The translations under genes were made by a program, and so were the position numbers. Shown here piece after piece: positions 36,605 to 45,424 of a stretch of 64,000 nt of DNA. The stretch lies in assembly GCA_041396845.1 (NCBI GenBank), contig JAWKXU010000002.1:124001-188000 (forward strand). Direction: 5' to 3'. Within the stretch, counting starts at the first letter, position 1, and each line of letters opens with the position of its first letter. The stretch is from JAWKXU01 sp020446465 (GTDB lineage Bacteria; Pseudomonadota; Alphaproteobacteria; Sphingomonadales; Sphingomonadaceae). The notes under the pieces were generated by a model. That model made no database searches, had not been told where the DNA came from, and saw only the letters and a program-made list of their open reading frames with translations.

Positions 36605-37418
36605 CGTCTTTCCCGCTGCCACTGACCGAACCGGGACAGTCGCCTGAGCTGGATGCAACATCGGCGATAAGCCGGTCCTGCGTATCCGGATCAAGCCGGG
36701 TCCAGCCTTCGGGGCCGAGCAGTTCCAGCGGGCGGTAGCGGACTTTATACTGCATACGCGCTGAGCCGCGCACCCAGTATCCCAGATACACGAATGGCAA
36801 ACCAGCCGCAGCAGCCCGCCTGATGTGATCGAGGATGATGAAGTTTCCAAGCCCGGTCCGTGTTTCATGTTCCGGGTCGTAGAAGCTGTAAATCATCGAC
36901 AACCCGTCCCCTTGCCGATCGGTCAGACAGGCACCGACAAGGCGCCCAGGCTCACCATCACGGGAAGGTTCCCTATATTCAGTCACATAGCTCGTAATCG
37001 GCGTATGTTCCACCATATCCGCAAAGTCCACCTCGTCCATGGAGGCCATGCCTCCGCCGGGGTGTCTTTCGCCAAGGTAACGCTGCAACAGGGCGAACTG
37101 TTCCCCCGTCGCCCAAGGCTTGCATTCCGACACGACAAGATCGGCATTGCGGCGCATGATCCGGCGCTGGGTTTGCGACGGGCGGAACGCATCGGCCACA
37201 ACGCGCACGGATACGCAGGCCTGACATTCACCGCAACTGGGGCGATAGGCAACAGTCTGGCTGCGGCGAAAACCGATACGGCTCAACGCATCGTGCAGGG
37301 CATCGGCATGGGGGCCTTTCAGCTCTGCAAAGACTTTCCGTTCTTCCCTGCCAGGCAGGTAAGGACACGGGGCCGGGCTCGTGACATAGAAACGAGGGAA
37401 ACGAACTGGTGCTGTCAC
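36564..37418 (-). CDS. bpt: Aspartate/glutamate leucyltransferase (Bpt)
   Basis: 284 residues with a GTG start. It transfers Leu from charged tRNA to N-terminal Asp or Glu, creating ClpS substrates of the N-end rule. The CxxC-type motif RPSCGECQACVSV is present, with the acyltransferase part GLGNFIILDHIRRA and LPFVYLGYWV. Arginyltransferase (ATE) is the eukaryotic relative; the sequence fits the bacterial Bpt type. Confidence 0.92.
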   Translation of the reverse strand: MTAPVRFPRFYVTSPAPCPYLPGREERKVFAELKGPHADALHDALSRIGFRRSQTVAYRPSCGECQACVSVRVVADAFRPSQTQRRIMRRNADLVVSECKPWATGEQFALLQRYLGERHPGGGMASMDEVDFADMVEHTPITSYVTEYREPSRDGEPGRLVGACLTDRQGDGLSMIYSFYDPEHETRTGLGNFIILDHIRRAAAAGLPFVYLGYWVRGSARMQYKVRYRPLELLGPEGWTRLDPDTQDRLIADVASSSGDCPGSVSGSGKDGVPGGQEQYSVSI

Positions 37419-37579
37419 GCGGCTTTTCCTTGCGGCCTCCCGGTTCGAGTTATGGCACGGCTGGCACTGGACCTGCCCGCCCGATACGGACGCCCCCGGA
37501 TTGAGGCGTCCCGCATGGCGATCATCATGCGGTTACGATGACCCTACATTGCCTGCACGAGTCGCCCGTTGAAAGAACT

Positions 37580-37600
37580 TTAACCAAGAATCTTGGTTAA
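37580..37600. promoter_or_regulatory. Perfect palindrome TTAACCAAG / CTTGGTTAA
   Basis: Nine-bp arms with a 3-nt AAT spacer, in the 292-bp gap between bpt and ilvA. Each arm starts with TTAACC, which resembles a CtrA half-site. It may be an operator for the leftward bpt-tamA-tamB transcript or a weak terminator of ilvA. The remainder of the gap (37419-37710) holds no other recognised element. Confidence 0.45.
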
Positions 37601-37710
37601 CGAAGTGTTGTTTTGCACAGTCGCGCGGCGGATGGTTCATTTTTGTGAGCAGAACCACCCTTCAAAGGGACAAATCCGCCATCAGAACGCAGACGAAACA
37701 GGGTTCGCGG

Positions 37711-38964
37711 TTAATCCAGCTCAACTTGCGAAATGGCATAGCCCTTTGCGCGCAAGGCATGGATAAGCGAATCGAGTTGCGCCCGGTCACGCGCTTCACA
37801 CTCGATATCCGTCACCAGCCCCTTGGCAGGCAAGGTCGTGAAGATGCGCTGGTGCGAAATCTCGATGATGTTGACATTATGCGCGTTGAATTCGTGCATC
37901 ACCTTGTAAAGCGAACCGGGCCGGTCCTGCAGGAATATCCGCAAGCGCGCCAGACGCCCTTGCCGGGCGAGATCGCGCAACAGCACGTTGGCCAGCAGGC
38001 GCGTGTCGATATTGCCGCCACACAACACAATGCCCACGTTCTTGCCCGCAAAAACAGACCGATTGTGCATGACGGCCGCAAGGCCCGCTGCGCCAGCGCC
38101 TTCCACTACGGTTTTTTCGATCTGCAACAGCAGGGCCAGCGCGGTTTCAATCGCGGCTTCATCCACCAGCATGAGATCATCCAGCACCGTGCCCAGAACC
38201 CGCGATGTATATTGCCCCGGTTCAAATACCGCGATGCCTTCTGCCAGCGTATCGCCTCCGCAAGGAAGGTTCGTGCCTTTCAGCTTGTTATACATGGACG
38301 GAAACAGTTCCGCCTCCACCCCGATCAGGCCGATGTCAGGGTTGATCCCGCGCGCGGCCACGCCCATGCCGCTGGCAAGCCCGCCGCCGCCAATGGGGAT
38401 GGCAAGCATATCGAGTTCCGGCACGTCAGCCAGCATTTCCAGCGCCACAGTGCCCTGCCCTGCGGCCACCATCGGATCATCGAAGGGGTGAATGAACGTC
38501 AGCCCCAGTTCTGTTTCCAGCTTGCGAGCATGAGCATAAGCCTGATCGAAGTTTTCGCCCTCCAGCACGACATTGCCGCCGACTCGCTCGGTCTGCATGA
38601 TCTTCACGTGCGGCGTGGTCCGCGGCATCACGATCGTCACCGGCACACCCAGCCGGGTTCCATGATAACTCAGCCCTTGTGAATGGTTGCCGGCTGACGC
38701 GGCGATAACCCCGCGCTGGCGCTGTTCCTCGCTGAGCAGAAGAAGCGCATTGAGCGCACCGCGCTCTTTATAAGCGGCTGTAAACTGGTGGTTTTCAAAT
38801 TTCAGCCAGATATTGGCCCCGGTAATTTCAGACAGCGTCTGGCTGCGCAGGGTAGGGGTATGCACGACTGCCCCCTTGATCCGCGCAGCAGCCGCCTGGA
38901 CATCATCCAGCGTGAAAATCGGCGCCTGGTCCGGCGCAGCAGGGCAGGTGCTGTTCTGGTTCAT
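37711..38964 (-). CDS. ilvA: Threonine dehydratase with ACT domain
   Basis: 417 residues. PLP lysine is K66 in TAAYKERGALNAL, with the PLP phosphate loop in GGGGLASGMG. The C-terminal 80 residues form one ACT domain (VMHEFNAHNVNIIEIS...). It deaminates threonine to 2-oxobutyrate for isoleucine synthesis; a catabolic TdcB-like role is possible since only one ACT domain is present. Confidence 0.9.
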   Translation of the reverse strand: MNQNSTCPAAPDQAPIFTLDDVQAAAARIKGAVVHTPTLRSQTLSEITGANIWLKFENHQFTAAYKERGALNALLLLSEEQRQRGVIAASAGNHSQGLSYHGTRLGVPVTIVMPRTTPHVKIMQTERVGGNVVLEGENFDQAYAHARKLETELGLTFIHPFDDPMVAAGQGTVALEMLADVPELDMLAIPIGGGGLASGMGVAARGINPDIGLIGVEAELFPSMYNKLKGTNLPCGGDTLAEGIAVFEPGQYTSRVLGTVLDDLMLVDEAAIETALALLLQIEKTVVEGAGAAGLAAVMHNRSVFAGKNVGIVLCGGNIDTRLLANVLLRDLARQGRLARLRIFLQDRPGSLYKVMHEFNAHNVNIIEISHQRIFTTLPAKGLVTDIECEARDRAQLDSLIHALRAKGYAISQVELD

Positions 38965-39098
38965 AAGCCGCGCCCCCTAAAGGAAAATCGCGATCAAGGG
39001 AAATGGCCAGTTCATTGGCCCGCAATCAACAGCACTGCAAAGGTCCATTTTTACCGCCAGGACTTGCTTTGCGATCCGATCCGATACACCAGCCAGAC

Positions 39099-40019
39099 AT
39101 GCCCAGTCACGACCAAGCAGAAGCCTCACAATCCATCGCCTTTATCGGGCTGGGCGCGCTGGGCGCCCCCATCGCCCGTCACCTTGTAAAAGCAGGACAC
39201 CGCGTTACCGCCTATAACCGCACGGCAGCCAAGGCGGAAAAATGGCTTGCCTCTGCAACGGCTGCCGGAGATGGCACCGCCGCCATCGCGGATAGTCCGC
39301 GCAACGCTGCCCAAGGTGCCGATGTCGTGATAACGTGCGTGGGCAATGACGCAGACCTTGCTGACGTTCTGCTGGGGCCGAACGGCGCAATGGCGAGCGC
39401 CGCCGATGGCGCCTTGTTTATCGACCACACAACCGTTTCCGCCCGGATTTCCCGACAGATGGCGACGGAATGCTCTGACCGGGGAATGGCATTTGTCGAT
39501 GCGCCGGTTTCCGGCGGTCAGACAGGCGCGGAACAGGGAACGCTGGCGGTGATGTGCGGCGGCACCGAACACGCCATCAAACGCGCACGTCCCGTGATGG
39601 AAGTCTATTCCTCGCGGATCGTCCATGTCGGCGGCGCAGGCGCGGGACAGGTCACGAAAATGGTCAACCAGATCGCCATTGCAGGCTTGATGGGCGCATT
39701 GAGCGAGGCGGTGCGTTTCGCTCAGGAAACCAGGCTCGATCTCGATCGGGTGTTCGAAGCGATCAGCGGCGGCGCTGCACAAAGCTGGCAGATGGACAAT
39801 CGCTGGGCAACGATGGTGAAGGACGAATTCGATTTCGGCTTTGCGATCGACTGGATGCGAAAGGATCTGGGCTATGCGCTGGAAGAAGCGCGGCAACTGG
39901 GTGTCGCCCTGCCCGTCACCGCGCTGATCGACCAGTTTTACGGCGAAGTGCAGGCAATCGGCGGTTCGCGGCAGGATACCAGCGCACTGGTGCGGCGATA
40001 TCCGCAGGGACGCGCCTGA
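39099..40019 (+). CDS. 3-hydroxyisobutyrate dehydrogenase-like oxidoreductase
   Basis: 306 residues from the ATG at 39099. The N-terminal Rossmann motif is FIGLGALGAPIARHL, the substrate motif is DAPVSGGQTGAEQGTLAVM, and the catalytic lysine lies in GAGQVTKMVNQ. It belongs to the beta-hydroxyacid dehydrogenase family (MmsB/GarR/GlxR); substrate uncertain. It is 1 bp overlapped (TGATG) by the amidohydrolase-like gene, so they are probably one operon. Confidence 0.88.
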   Translation: MPSHDQAEASQSIAFIGLGALGAPIARHLVKAGHRVTAYNRTAAKAEKWLASATAAGDGTAAIADSPRNAAQGADVVITCVGNDADLADVLLGPNGAMASAADGALFIDHTTVSARISRQMATECSDRGMAFVDAPVSGGQTGAEQGTLAVMCGGTEHAIKRARPVMEVYSSRIVHVGGAGAGQVTKMVNQIAIAGLMGALSEAVRFAQETRLDLDRVFEAISGGAAQSWQMDNRWATMVKDEFDFGFAIDWMRKDLGYALEEARQLGVALPVTALIDQFYGEVQAIGGSRQDTSALVRRYPQGRA

Positions 40020-41233
40020 TGAAGCACGCCCTTGCTGCGCTCGCCGCGCTTGCCATCATGTTTCTTGCCCCTCACCACCCCGCGCTTGCCGATACGCTGA
40101 TTGACAACGTCAACGGCATTACGATTGACGAAAAGGGCACGGTCAGTCGGTTTACGGGCCTGATTTTCGATAGAGACGGGCGGATCGTGCGTGTTCTGCA
40201 CGGATCGGAAAAACGTCCCAAAAAGGTCGATTACCGCATCGACGGTGAAGGCCGCACGATGCTGCCCGGCATCATCGATTCGCATATCCGCCTCATGGAC
40301 ACGGCGCTTGATCTGCTGGGTGCAGCATCGACCTCTGCGGCAGCAAACCGTCCGCCGCCGCGCGCCGAAGACATGGACGTTGCCCTGCAAAAAACGCAGC
40401 GCCAGCTTGCCGCGCGCGGGATTACCGCGGTTGCCGATATGGGCACGACGATAGAGGACTGGCAGGCGTTCCGCCGCGCAGGTGACGCTGGCACACTCTA
40501 CATACGCATCGCTGCTTATGCCGAGGACATTGCCGCAATGGCCCTGATCGGCGGCCCCGGCCCTTCGCCCTGGCTTTATGGGGACCGGCTAAAGATGAAC
40601 GGCCTTGCGCTCACGGCTGAACGCGACAGCGCGCTGCTCATGGACGATACCCGGTTGCGCAATGTGATGAGCCGCGCGGCAATCGATTCGTTTCAGGTAG
40701 CAACCGTTGCCCATACACCCGCCGCAGTCGCGCAACTGACAGGCGCCGTCGAAGAACTTTCGCAAACATACGACGGGGAACGGCGCTGGCGGCTGGAACG
40801 CCCGCAGGCGCTTTTCCCCGATGATGTAGCGCGCCTTGCAACCCTTGGAGTGCTGGTCGCCGGGGATGGGGCGTTGCTCGCGCAGCCTATCGTCAATGCC
40901 GATGCGCTGCACATGGCCTGGGCGGACAAGCAGACCAAGGGGCTTCCCGCACCATTTCCCGCGCTTGCCGCCGTGCCGCAACGCCAACGCCCGCATGCCC
41001 TCGCCGCGATGGGTGCAAATGGCGCCTATGCCATGCACGCCGAAGGGCGGTTCGGGCGGCTGGTGCCGGGCGAGTGGGCGGACTTTATCCTTGTTGACCG
41101 CGACCCCCTCACCATCACAGGGCCGGAACTGGCAGCAACGCAAATCATCGAAACATGGATCAGCGGGAAGAAGATCCACGAACAGGGGCTGGAAACCCGC
41201 CAGCAATATGGAAAGGCCATGCCCGGCTGGTAA
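40019..41233 (+). CDS. Exported amidohydrolase homologue, probably catalytically inactive
   Basis: 404 residues with a signal peptide (MKHALAALAALAIMFLAPHHPALA). The fold follows YtcJ-type amidohydrolases (GRTMLPGIIDSH, AARGITAVADMGT, YGDRLKMNG, LVPGEWADFILVDRDPL). Compared by eye with that family, the metal-ligand HxH reads H89-I-R91, the HAIGD motif reads H232-T-P-A-A and the RIEH His is R261. The GSD/aspartate region is missing, and the protein is about 150 residues shorter than YtcJ. It probably cannot bind the metal pair. The start overlaps the dehydrogenase stop by one base. Confidence 0.75.
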   Translation: MKHALAALAALAIMFLAPHHPALADTLIDNVNGITIDEKGTVSRFTGLIFDRDGRIVRVLHGSEKRPKKVDYRIDGEGRTMLPGIIDSHIRLMDTALDLLGAASTSAAANRPPPRAEDMDVALQKTQRQLAARGITAVADMGTTIEDWQAFRRAGDAGTLYIRIAAYAEDIAAMALIGGPGPSPWLYGDRLKMNGLALTAERDSALLMDDTRLRNVMSRAAIDSFQVATVAHTPAAVAQLTGAVEELSQTYDGERRWRLERPQALFPDDVARLATLGVLVAGDGALLAQPIVNADALHMAWADKQTKGLPAPFPALAAVPQRQRPHALAAMGANGAYAMHAEGRFGRLVPGEWADFILVDRDPLTITGPELAATQIIETWISGKKIHEQGLETRQQYGKAMPGW

Positions 41234-41235
41234 GA

Positions 41236-42054
41236 TCAGCCTTCGGAGCTGCCCGTGTTGTTCGACGCGGCGCTTTCACCAGCGGCGGCGGCTTCGCGCT
41301 TTGCCTTGCGCTCGGCAAACCACATCAGCACCAGAGAGCCTTCAAACAGCGCCAGCAGCGGTACTGCCAGCAAAAGCTGCGAAACGATGTCTGGCGGCGT
41401 GATGACAGCCGCGACGATAAACACCGCCACCACGACATAGCGACGCGCCCGCACCAGTTGATCACGACCGACCAGCCCCGCCCGGTTGAGCAGCATCAGC
41501 AGCACCGGCAGGAGAAAGCTGATCCCGAACGCGAGGATGAAACGCATGACAAGATCAAGGTAATCGCCCGTTGACGGCAGCGCCTCCAGCTTGATCCCGC
41601 CCGGCGTTCCTTCAAACCCCAGAAACCAGCGAAATGCGGTGGGCATGACTACAAAATAAGCCAGCGATGCCCCCATCAGAAACAGCACCGGCGTTGCAAT
41701 CAGGAATGGCAGGAACGCCTTTTTCTCGCGCGCATAAAGGCCGGGCGCGACAAAGGCCCATATCTGGTTGGCGATGACCGGAAAGCTGACAAAAAAGGCA
41801 GCAAACAACGCCACCTTAATTTCCACGAAAAACGCTTCGTAAAGTTTGGTATAGATCAGCTTCCCTTCACCCGGCGGGAAGGCTGCAACCAGCGGGCGGA
41901 CCAGAAAACCGAAGATATCCTCGGCAAAATAGAGGCACACCGCAAACGCGATCGCCAGCGCGACGACCGAGCGCACAAGCCGGGCGCGCAGTTCGATCAG
42001 GTGATCGAGCAAGGGCGCTTCGCGCTCATCAAGGTCGGGGATGGAAAACTTCAT
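41236..42054 (-). CDS. tatC: Twin-arginine translocase subunit TatC
   Basis: 272 residues, six membrane segments. It recognises Tat signal peptides in the inner membrane. Motifs: PLLDHLIELRARLVRS near the N-terminus, FVSFPVIANQIWAFVAPGLYAREKKAFLPF and later ITPPDIVSQLLLAVPL. The C-terminal tail is cytoplasmic and basic/Ser-rich. It ends two bases before the convergent amidohydrolase gene. Confidence 0.96.
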   Translation of the reverse strand: MKFSIPDLDEREAPLLDHLIELRARLVRSVVALAIAFAVCLYFAEDIFGFLVRPLVAAFPPGEGKLIYTKLYEAFFVEIKVALFAAFFVSFPVIANQIWAFVAPGLYAREKKAFLPFLIATPVLFLMGASLAYFVVMPTAFRWFLGFEGTPGGIKLEALPSTGDYLDLVMRFILAFGISFLLPVLLMLLNRAGLVGRDQLVRARRYVVVAVFIVAAVITPPDIVSQLLLAVPLLALFEGSLVLMWFAERKAKREAAAAGESAASNNTGSSEG

Positions 42055-42065
42055 GGGGCGGACAA

Positions 42066-42473
42066 TCAGGGCGGCGGCGGCGGGCCGCCCAGGGGCAGTT
42101 GCGGCTCGTCATCAGGCTGGCCCTGCGTCGAGGAGCCTCGCGATTCGGCGCTGGCAGACAAAGCGCCAGCATCGGACGGCGGCGCAGGTGCGGGCAACGG
42201 CTCCATCTGGGCTTGCGGCTCGCCACCTGTCGCGCCCTCGGGATGCTCCGCCATGATCCTTGCGTTACGCTCCCGCCATTCGCGTTCGGACTCTTCCAGT
42301 TCCGCTTCGCGCACCATGGCATCGATCCCGGCGCGAAAGTGGGAGGACATGCGCCTGATCTGGCCAATCCAGCGGCCAGCAGTCCGCATGGCGAGCGGCA
42401 TGTCCTTGGGGCCGATGACGACAATCGCCACCACCACGATCAGCAGCAGTTCGGACGCGCCGATATCAAACAT
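42066..42473 (-). CDS. tatB: Twin-arginine translocase subunit TatB
   Basis: 135 residues. MFDIGASELLLIVVVAIVVIGP is the single N-terminal helix with the hinge, followed by an amphipathic helix and a proline/serine-rich tail. TatB joins TatC in the signal-peptide receptor. The hinge reads IGPKDMP rather than the common GPKELP. Position between tatA and tatC supports the call. Confidence 0.94.
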   Translation of the reverse strand: MFDIGASELLLIVVVAIVVIGPKDMPLAMRTAGRWIGQIRRMSSHFRAGIDAMVREAELEESEREWRERNARIMAEHPEGATGGEPQAQMEPLPAPAPPSDAGALSASAESRGSSTQGQPDDEPQLPLGGPPPPP

Positions 42474-42494
42474 GACAGGTGCCGATTGCGGTCT

Positions 42495-42722
42495 TTACGA
42501 CGTCTTGGAACTATCGGTGGCCTTGGTTTCGGCAGAGGCGTCAGCGGGTCGGTTTTCGATCCGCGCCGGGGTATTTGCAGTATCGTCAGGGTCGTTCATG
42601 CCCTGCTTGAAACTTTTGATTCCACGGCCAAAATCACCCATCATTTCGGAAATACGGCCACGTCCGAAAAGGATAAGAATGACCAGCGCAATAATCAGCA
42701 ACTGGAAAGGTCCGACGTTCAT
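42495..42722 (-). CDS. tatA: Twin-arginine translocase subunit TatA
   Basis: 75 residues from the ATG at 42722; the frame extends three codons to a TTG, which I do not use. One N-terminal helix (MNVGPFQLLIIALVILILFG), the FGRGRISEMMGDFGRGIKSFKQG amphipathic helix and an acidic tail. TatA forms the transport pore. It follows scpB by 59 bp. Confidence 0.95.
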   Translation of the reverse strand: MNVGPFQLLIIALVILILFGRGRISEMMGDFGRGIKSFKQGMNDPDDTANTPARIENRPADASAETKATDSSKTS

Positions 42723-42781
42723 TTTTGGCAACTCCGAAGTGAATGGCGCGTATATTAGCCCAGATTGTCCGGCTTATCCAG

Positions 42782-43483
42782 TCAGTCCGCTTTGAACGCT
42801 GTTTCGCTTGCGTCGGATTGGGGCGGGCGTTCATCCCCTGATTCGCCTGTCAGATCACCGTTATCAGTATCAAAATCGACAGATTCCTGGGCACCTTCCA
42901 TCGCCTCGGCAAGAGCATCCTCCACCGGATCGAGCAAGCCAGCTGCGCGCAACTCATCAATGCCCGGCAAATCGCGCCGCGATTTCAGGCCAAAATGGGC
43001 AAGAAACTCCGCCGTTGTCGCATAAGTCAGCGGACGCCCCGGCACTTCGCGCCGCCCCGCCACACGAACCCAGCCCGTTTCCATCAGCACATCGAGCGTG
43101 CCCTTGGCAGTTTGCACACCGCGAACGGATTCGATCTCGGCCCGGCTCACCGGTTCCTGATACGCGATGATCGCCAGCACTTCCGTTGCCGCGCGGGACA
43201 GGTTGCGGACATGCTCCTTTTCGCGCCGCAACAAGTGGGCAAGGTCCGGCGCAGTCTGGAAATGCCAGCGCCGCCCACGCTCCACCAGTTGAACGCCCCG
43301 TTCACTGTATTGAGCAGCCAGCGTGGCAAGCGCGTCGCGCACATCTGCTCCGCCAAGGTGCGTCGAAATTGCCTCAACACTCATCGGCTCTTCAGCAGCA
43401 AACAGGGTGGCTTCGACCGCGCGCAGCAAATCATCCGACGCATCGAAAGGCACTGCGGATTTCTGCGCGCCTTCGTCCATCAT
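42782..43483 (-). CDS. scpB: Segregation and condensation protein B
   Basis: 233 residues. Winged-helix domains: ATLFAAEEPMSVEAISTHL and later VLAIIAYQEPVSRAEIESVRG, as in ScpB. It dimerises and forms a complex with ScpA and SMC for chromosome condensation. C-terminal 50 residues are acidic and low complexity. The start overlaps the scpA stop as ATGA. Confidence 0.94.
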   Translation of the reverse strand: MMDEGAQKSAVPFDASDDLLRAVEATLFAAEEPMSVEAISTHLGGADVRDALATLAAQYSERGVQLVERGRRWHFQTAPDLAHLLRREKEHVRNLSRAATEVLAIIAYQEPVSRAEIESVRGVQTAKGTLDVLMETGWVRVAGRREVPGRPLTYATTAEFLAHFGLKSRRDLPGIDELRAAGLLDPVEDALAEAMEGAQESVDFDTDNGDLTGESGDERPPQSDASETAFKAD

Positions 43484-44316
43484 CCGCGCACCTGCCGCAA
43501 GCGCAGTGGGCCGAAAATCTCATCCTGCGCGATTTCGGCCTTACCCAGCCGTGCCAGTTCCAGCGCAGCGACGAAACTGGACGCAAGCGCAGACCGCTGC
43601 AAGCGCGGGTCACTGCCATGGGCGCTGGTCTGCCGTGGCAGAAATTCACGCAGTTCCATCCAGTCGAGCGCCATGCCGAGCATGGATGACACCCGGTCAA
43701 GCGCGGTTTCCAGCGTCATCACGGGGCGTTCGCGAACCATGTGGATGGCAGGGGCGGAACGCGCCTCCACCTGCCCATAGGCCTGCACCAGATCGAACCA
43801 GCTACACTGCCAGGCATTGCGTTTGTCCACACGCAGGCCTTCAGGCGCGCCGCGCTGGAATACATCGCGCCCCAGTCGGTCCCGCGCCATCAGCCGCGCC
43901 GCGGCCTCCCGCATGGCCCCCAGCCGCTGCAAGCGCAGCTGCAACCGCAAGGCCAGTTCTTCAGGGCTTGGGTCTTCCTGCTCTTCACGCGGCAAAAGCA
44001 GTGCGGATTTAAGATAGGCAAGCCATGCCGCCATCACCAGATAATCGGCCGCGACTTCCAGCTTCAGCGCCTCTGCCCGGTCAATATAGCCAAGATACTG
44101 GTCAACCAGTGCGAGGATGGAAATGGCTTTAAGATCAACCTTTTGTCGCCGCGCCAGGTCCAGCAGAAGATCGAGCGGACCTTCCCAGCCATCCAGTTCA
44201 AGATAAAGCGCAGTATCGGGGTTAGGTACCGTTCCGGGCGCCAGCCAGTCGGCGTTATCGGCTTCCTGCTCCGGCAGGTCCGACGCGCTGAACAGCAGGC
44301 CCTCGTCCTGGTTCAT
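43480..44316 (-). CDS. scpA: Segregation and condensation protein A
   Basis: 278 residues, the kleisin that links SMC heads. The conserved N-terminal block is FEGPLDLLLDLAR-like (here WEGPLDLLLDLARRQKVDL), with the AYLKSALLLP segment. The C-terminal winged helix is EARSAPAIHMVRERPVMTLE and following. Its start overlaps nagZ by ATGA. This adds another coupled junction to nagZ-scpA-scpB. Confidence 0.94.
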   Translation of the reverse strand: MNQDEGLLFSASDLPEQEADNADWLAPGTVPNPDTALYLELDGWEGPLDLLLDLARRQKVDLKAISILALVDQYLGYIDRAEALKLEVAADYLVMAAWLAYLKSALLLPREEQEDPSPEELALRLQLRLQRLGAMREAAARLMARDRLGRDVFQRGAPEGLRVDKRNAWQCSWFDLVQAYGQVEARSAPAIHMVRERPVMTLETALDRVSSMLGMALDWMELREFLPRQTSAHGSDPRLQRSALASSFVAALELARLGKAEIAQDEIFGPLRLRQVRG

Positions 44317-45341
44317 GCGGCAACCCCGGCACGCTCGAACAGAGCATCGCGCGTGGCGATGAGGTTCGCCTGCCGTTCTCTATCGCCTGCCCCCATCGCG
44401 CCCATAGCGGCAAGCGCACGGTCAAGCCGTGCAGCGCCTTCCCCATCCAGAGCCGGCAGAACATTGGCAATGCCGGCCATGTCGTCCATTTTCGCCCAGC
44501 AATTGAGCGCGATGTCGCACCCTGCGGCAATCGCCCGTTCAGCCCTTTGCGGCACGCTGCCCGACAGCGCCTCCATATCGAGATCGTCGGTCAGGAGCAG
44601 CCCGCCAAAGCCAATTCGCTTGCGGATAATTTCCTCGATCACGAATGGCGATTGCGTGGCCGGATTGTCCGCGTCCCACGCATTGAAAACCAGATGTCCG
44701 GTCATGCCCACAGACGCATCCCGCAAGGCATGAAAGGGGGCGATGTCCCATTCAAGCTCCGCATCTGATGCTGTCACTGTCGGCAGCGCCTTGTGCGTAT
44801 CGACGCTCGTGCGTCCATGGCCGGGCATGTGTTTGACGCAACCGACCACCCCCGCTTGCCCAAGCCCTGCCAGAACCGCACGGCCCAGTGCCGCAACCCG
44901 CAGCGGTTCAGAACCAAGTGCGCGATCTCCGATCACGTCATGCGCGCCCGGCTGGCGCACATCCAGCAGCGGCAGGCAATCAACGCTGATGCCCACCTCG
45001 GCAAGATCCAGCGCCAGCGCTTCAGCATTGGCGCGCGTGGCCTCGATCGCGCTGGCAGGCGCAATATCGTAGAGTTTATCGAACACTTCACCGGCTGGAA
45101 ACGCGAGCCACTGCGGCGGTTTCATTCTGGAAACCCGCCCGCCTTCCTGATCGATGCAGATAAACAGCCGATCGCGCCCATGGATGGCGCGCAATTCGTC
45201 CGTCAGTTGCCGCACCTGTTCGCGCGTTTCGATATTCCGGCCAAACAGGATGTAGCCCGCCGGATCGCTCTCAAGGAAAAGGGCCCGCTCGTCCGCGGTC
45301 AGGCTGGTCCCGGCAATGCCGAAAATAGCAGGCGTCATCAT
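44313..45341 (-). CDS. nagZ: Beta-N-acetylhexosaminidase NagZ
   Basis: 342 residues, a GH3 enzyme of cell-wall recycling removing GlcNAc from anhydromuropeptides in the cytosol. Motifs: IDQEGGRVSRMKPP, KHMPGHGRTSVDTH (general acid/base His) and LLTDDLDM (nucleophile Asp). No signal peptide. The operon position argS-SPOR-nagZ-scpA is conserved in alphaproteobacteria. Confidence 0.95.
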   Translation of the reverse strand: MMTPAIFGIAGTSLTADERALFLESDPAGYILFGRNIETREQVRQLTDELRAIHGRDRLFICIDQEGGRVSRMKPPQWLAFPAGEVFDKLYDIAPASAIEATRANAEALALDLAEVGISVDCLPLLDVRQPGAHDVIGDRALGSEPLRVAALGRAVLAGLGQAGVVGCVKHMPGHGRTSVDTHKALPTVTASDAELEWDIAPFHALRDASVGMTGHLVFNAWDADNPATQSPFVIEEIIRKRIGFGGLLLTDDLDMEALSGSVPQRAERAIAAGCDIALNCWAKMDDMAGIANVLPALDGEGAARLDRALAAMGAMGAGDRERQANLIATRDALFERAGVAA

Positions 45342-45424
45342 CTGTCAAGAGTCGCAGGAAACCCGCGCATTAGCAAGGTTTCCCGCGCTCTGGAATGTGG
45401 ATAGGAACGCCTGGACGAAGTAAC

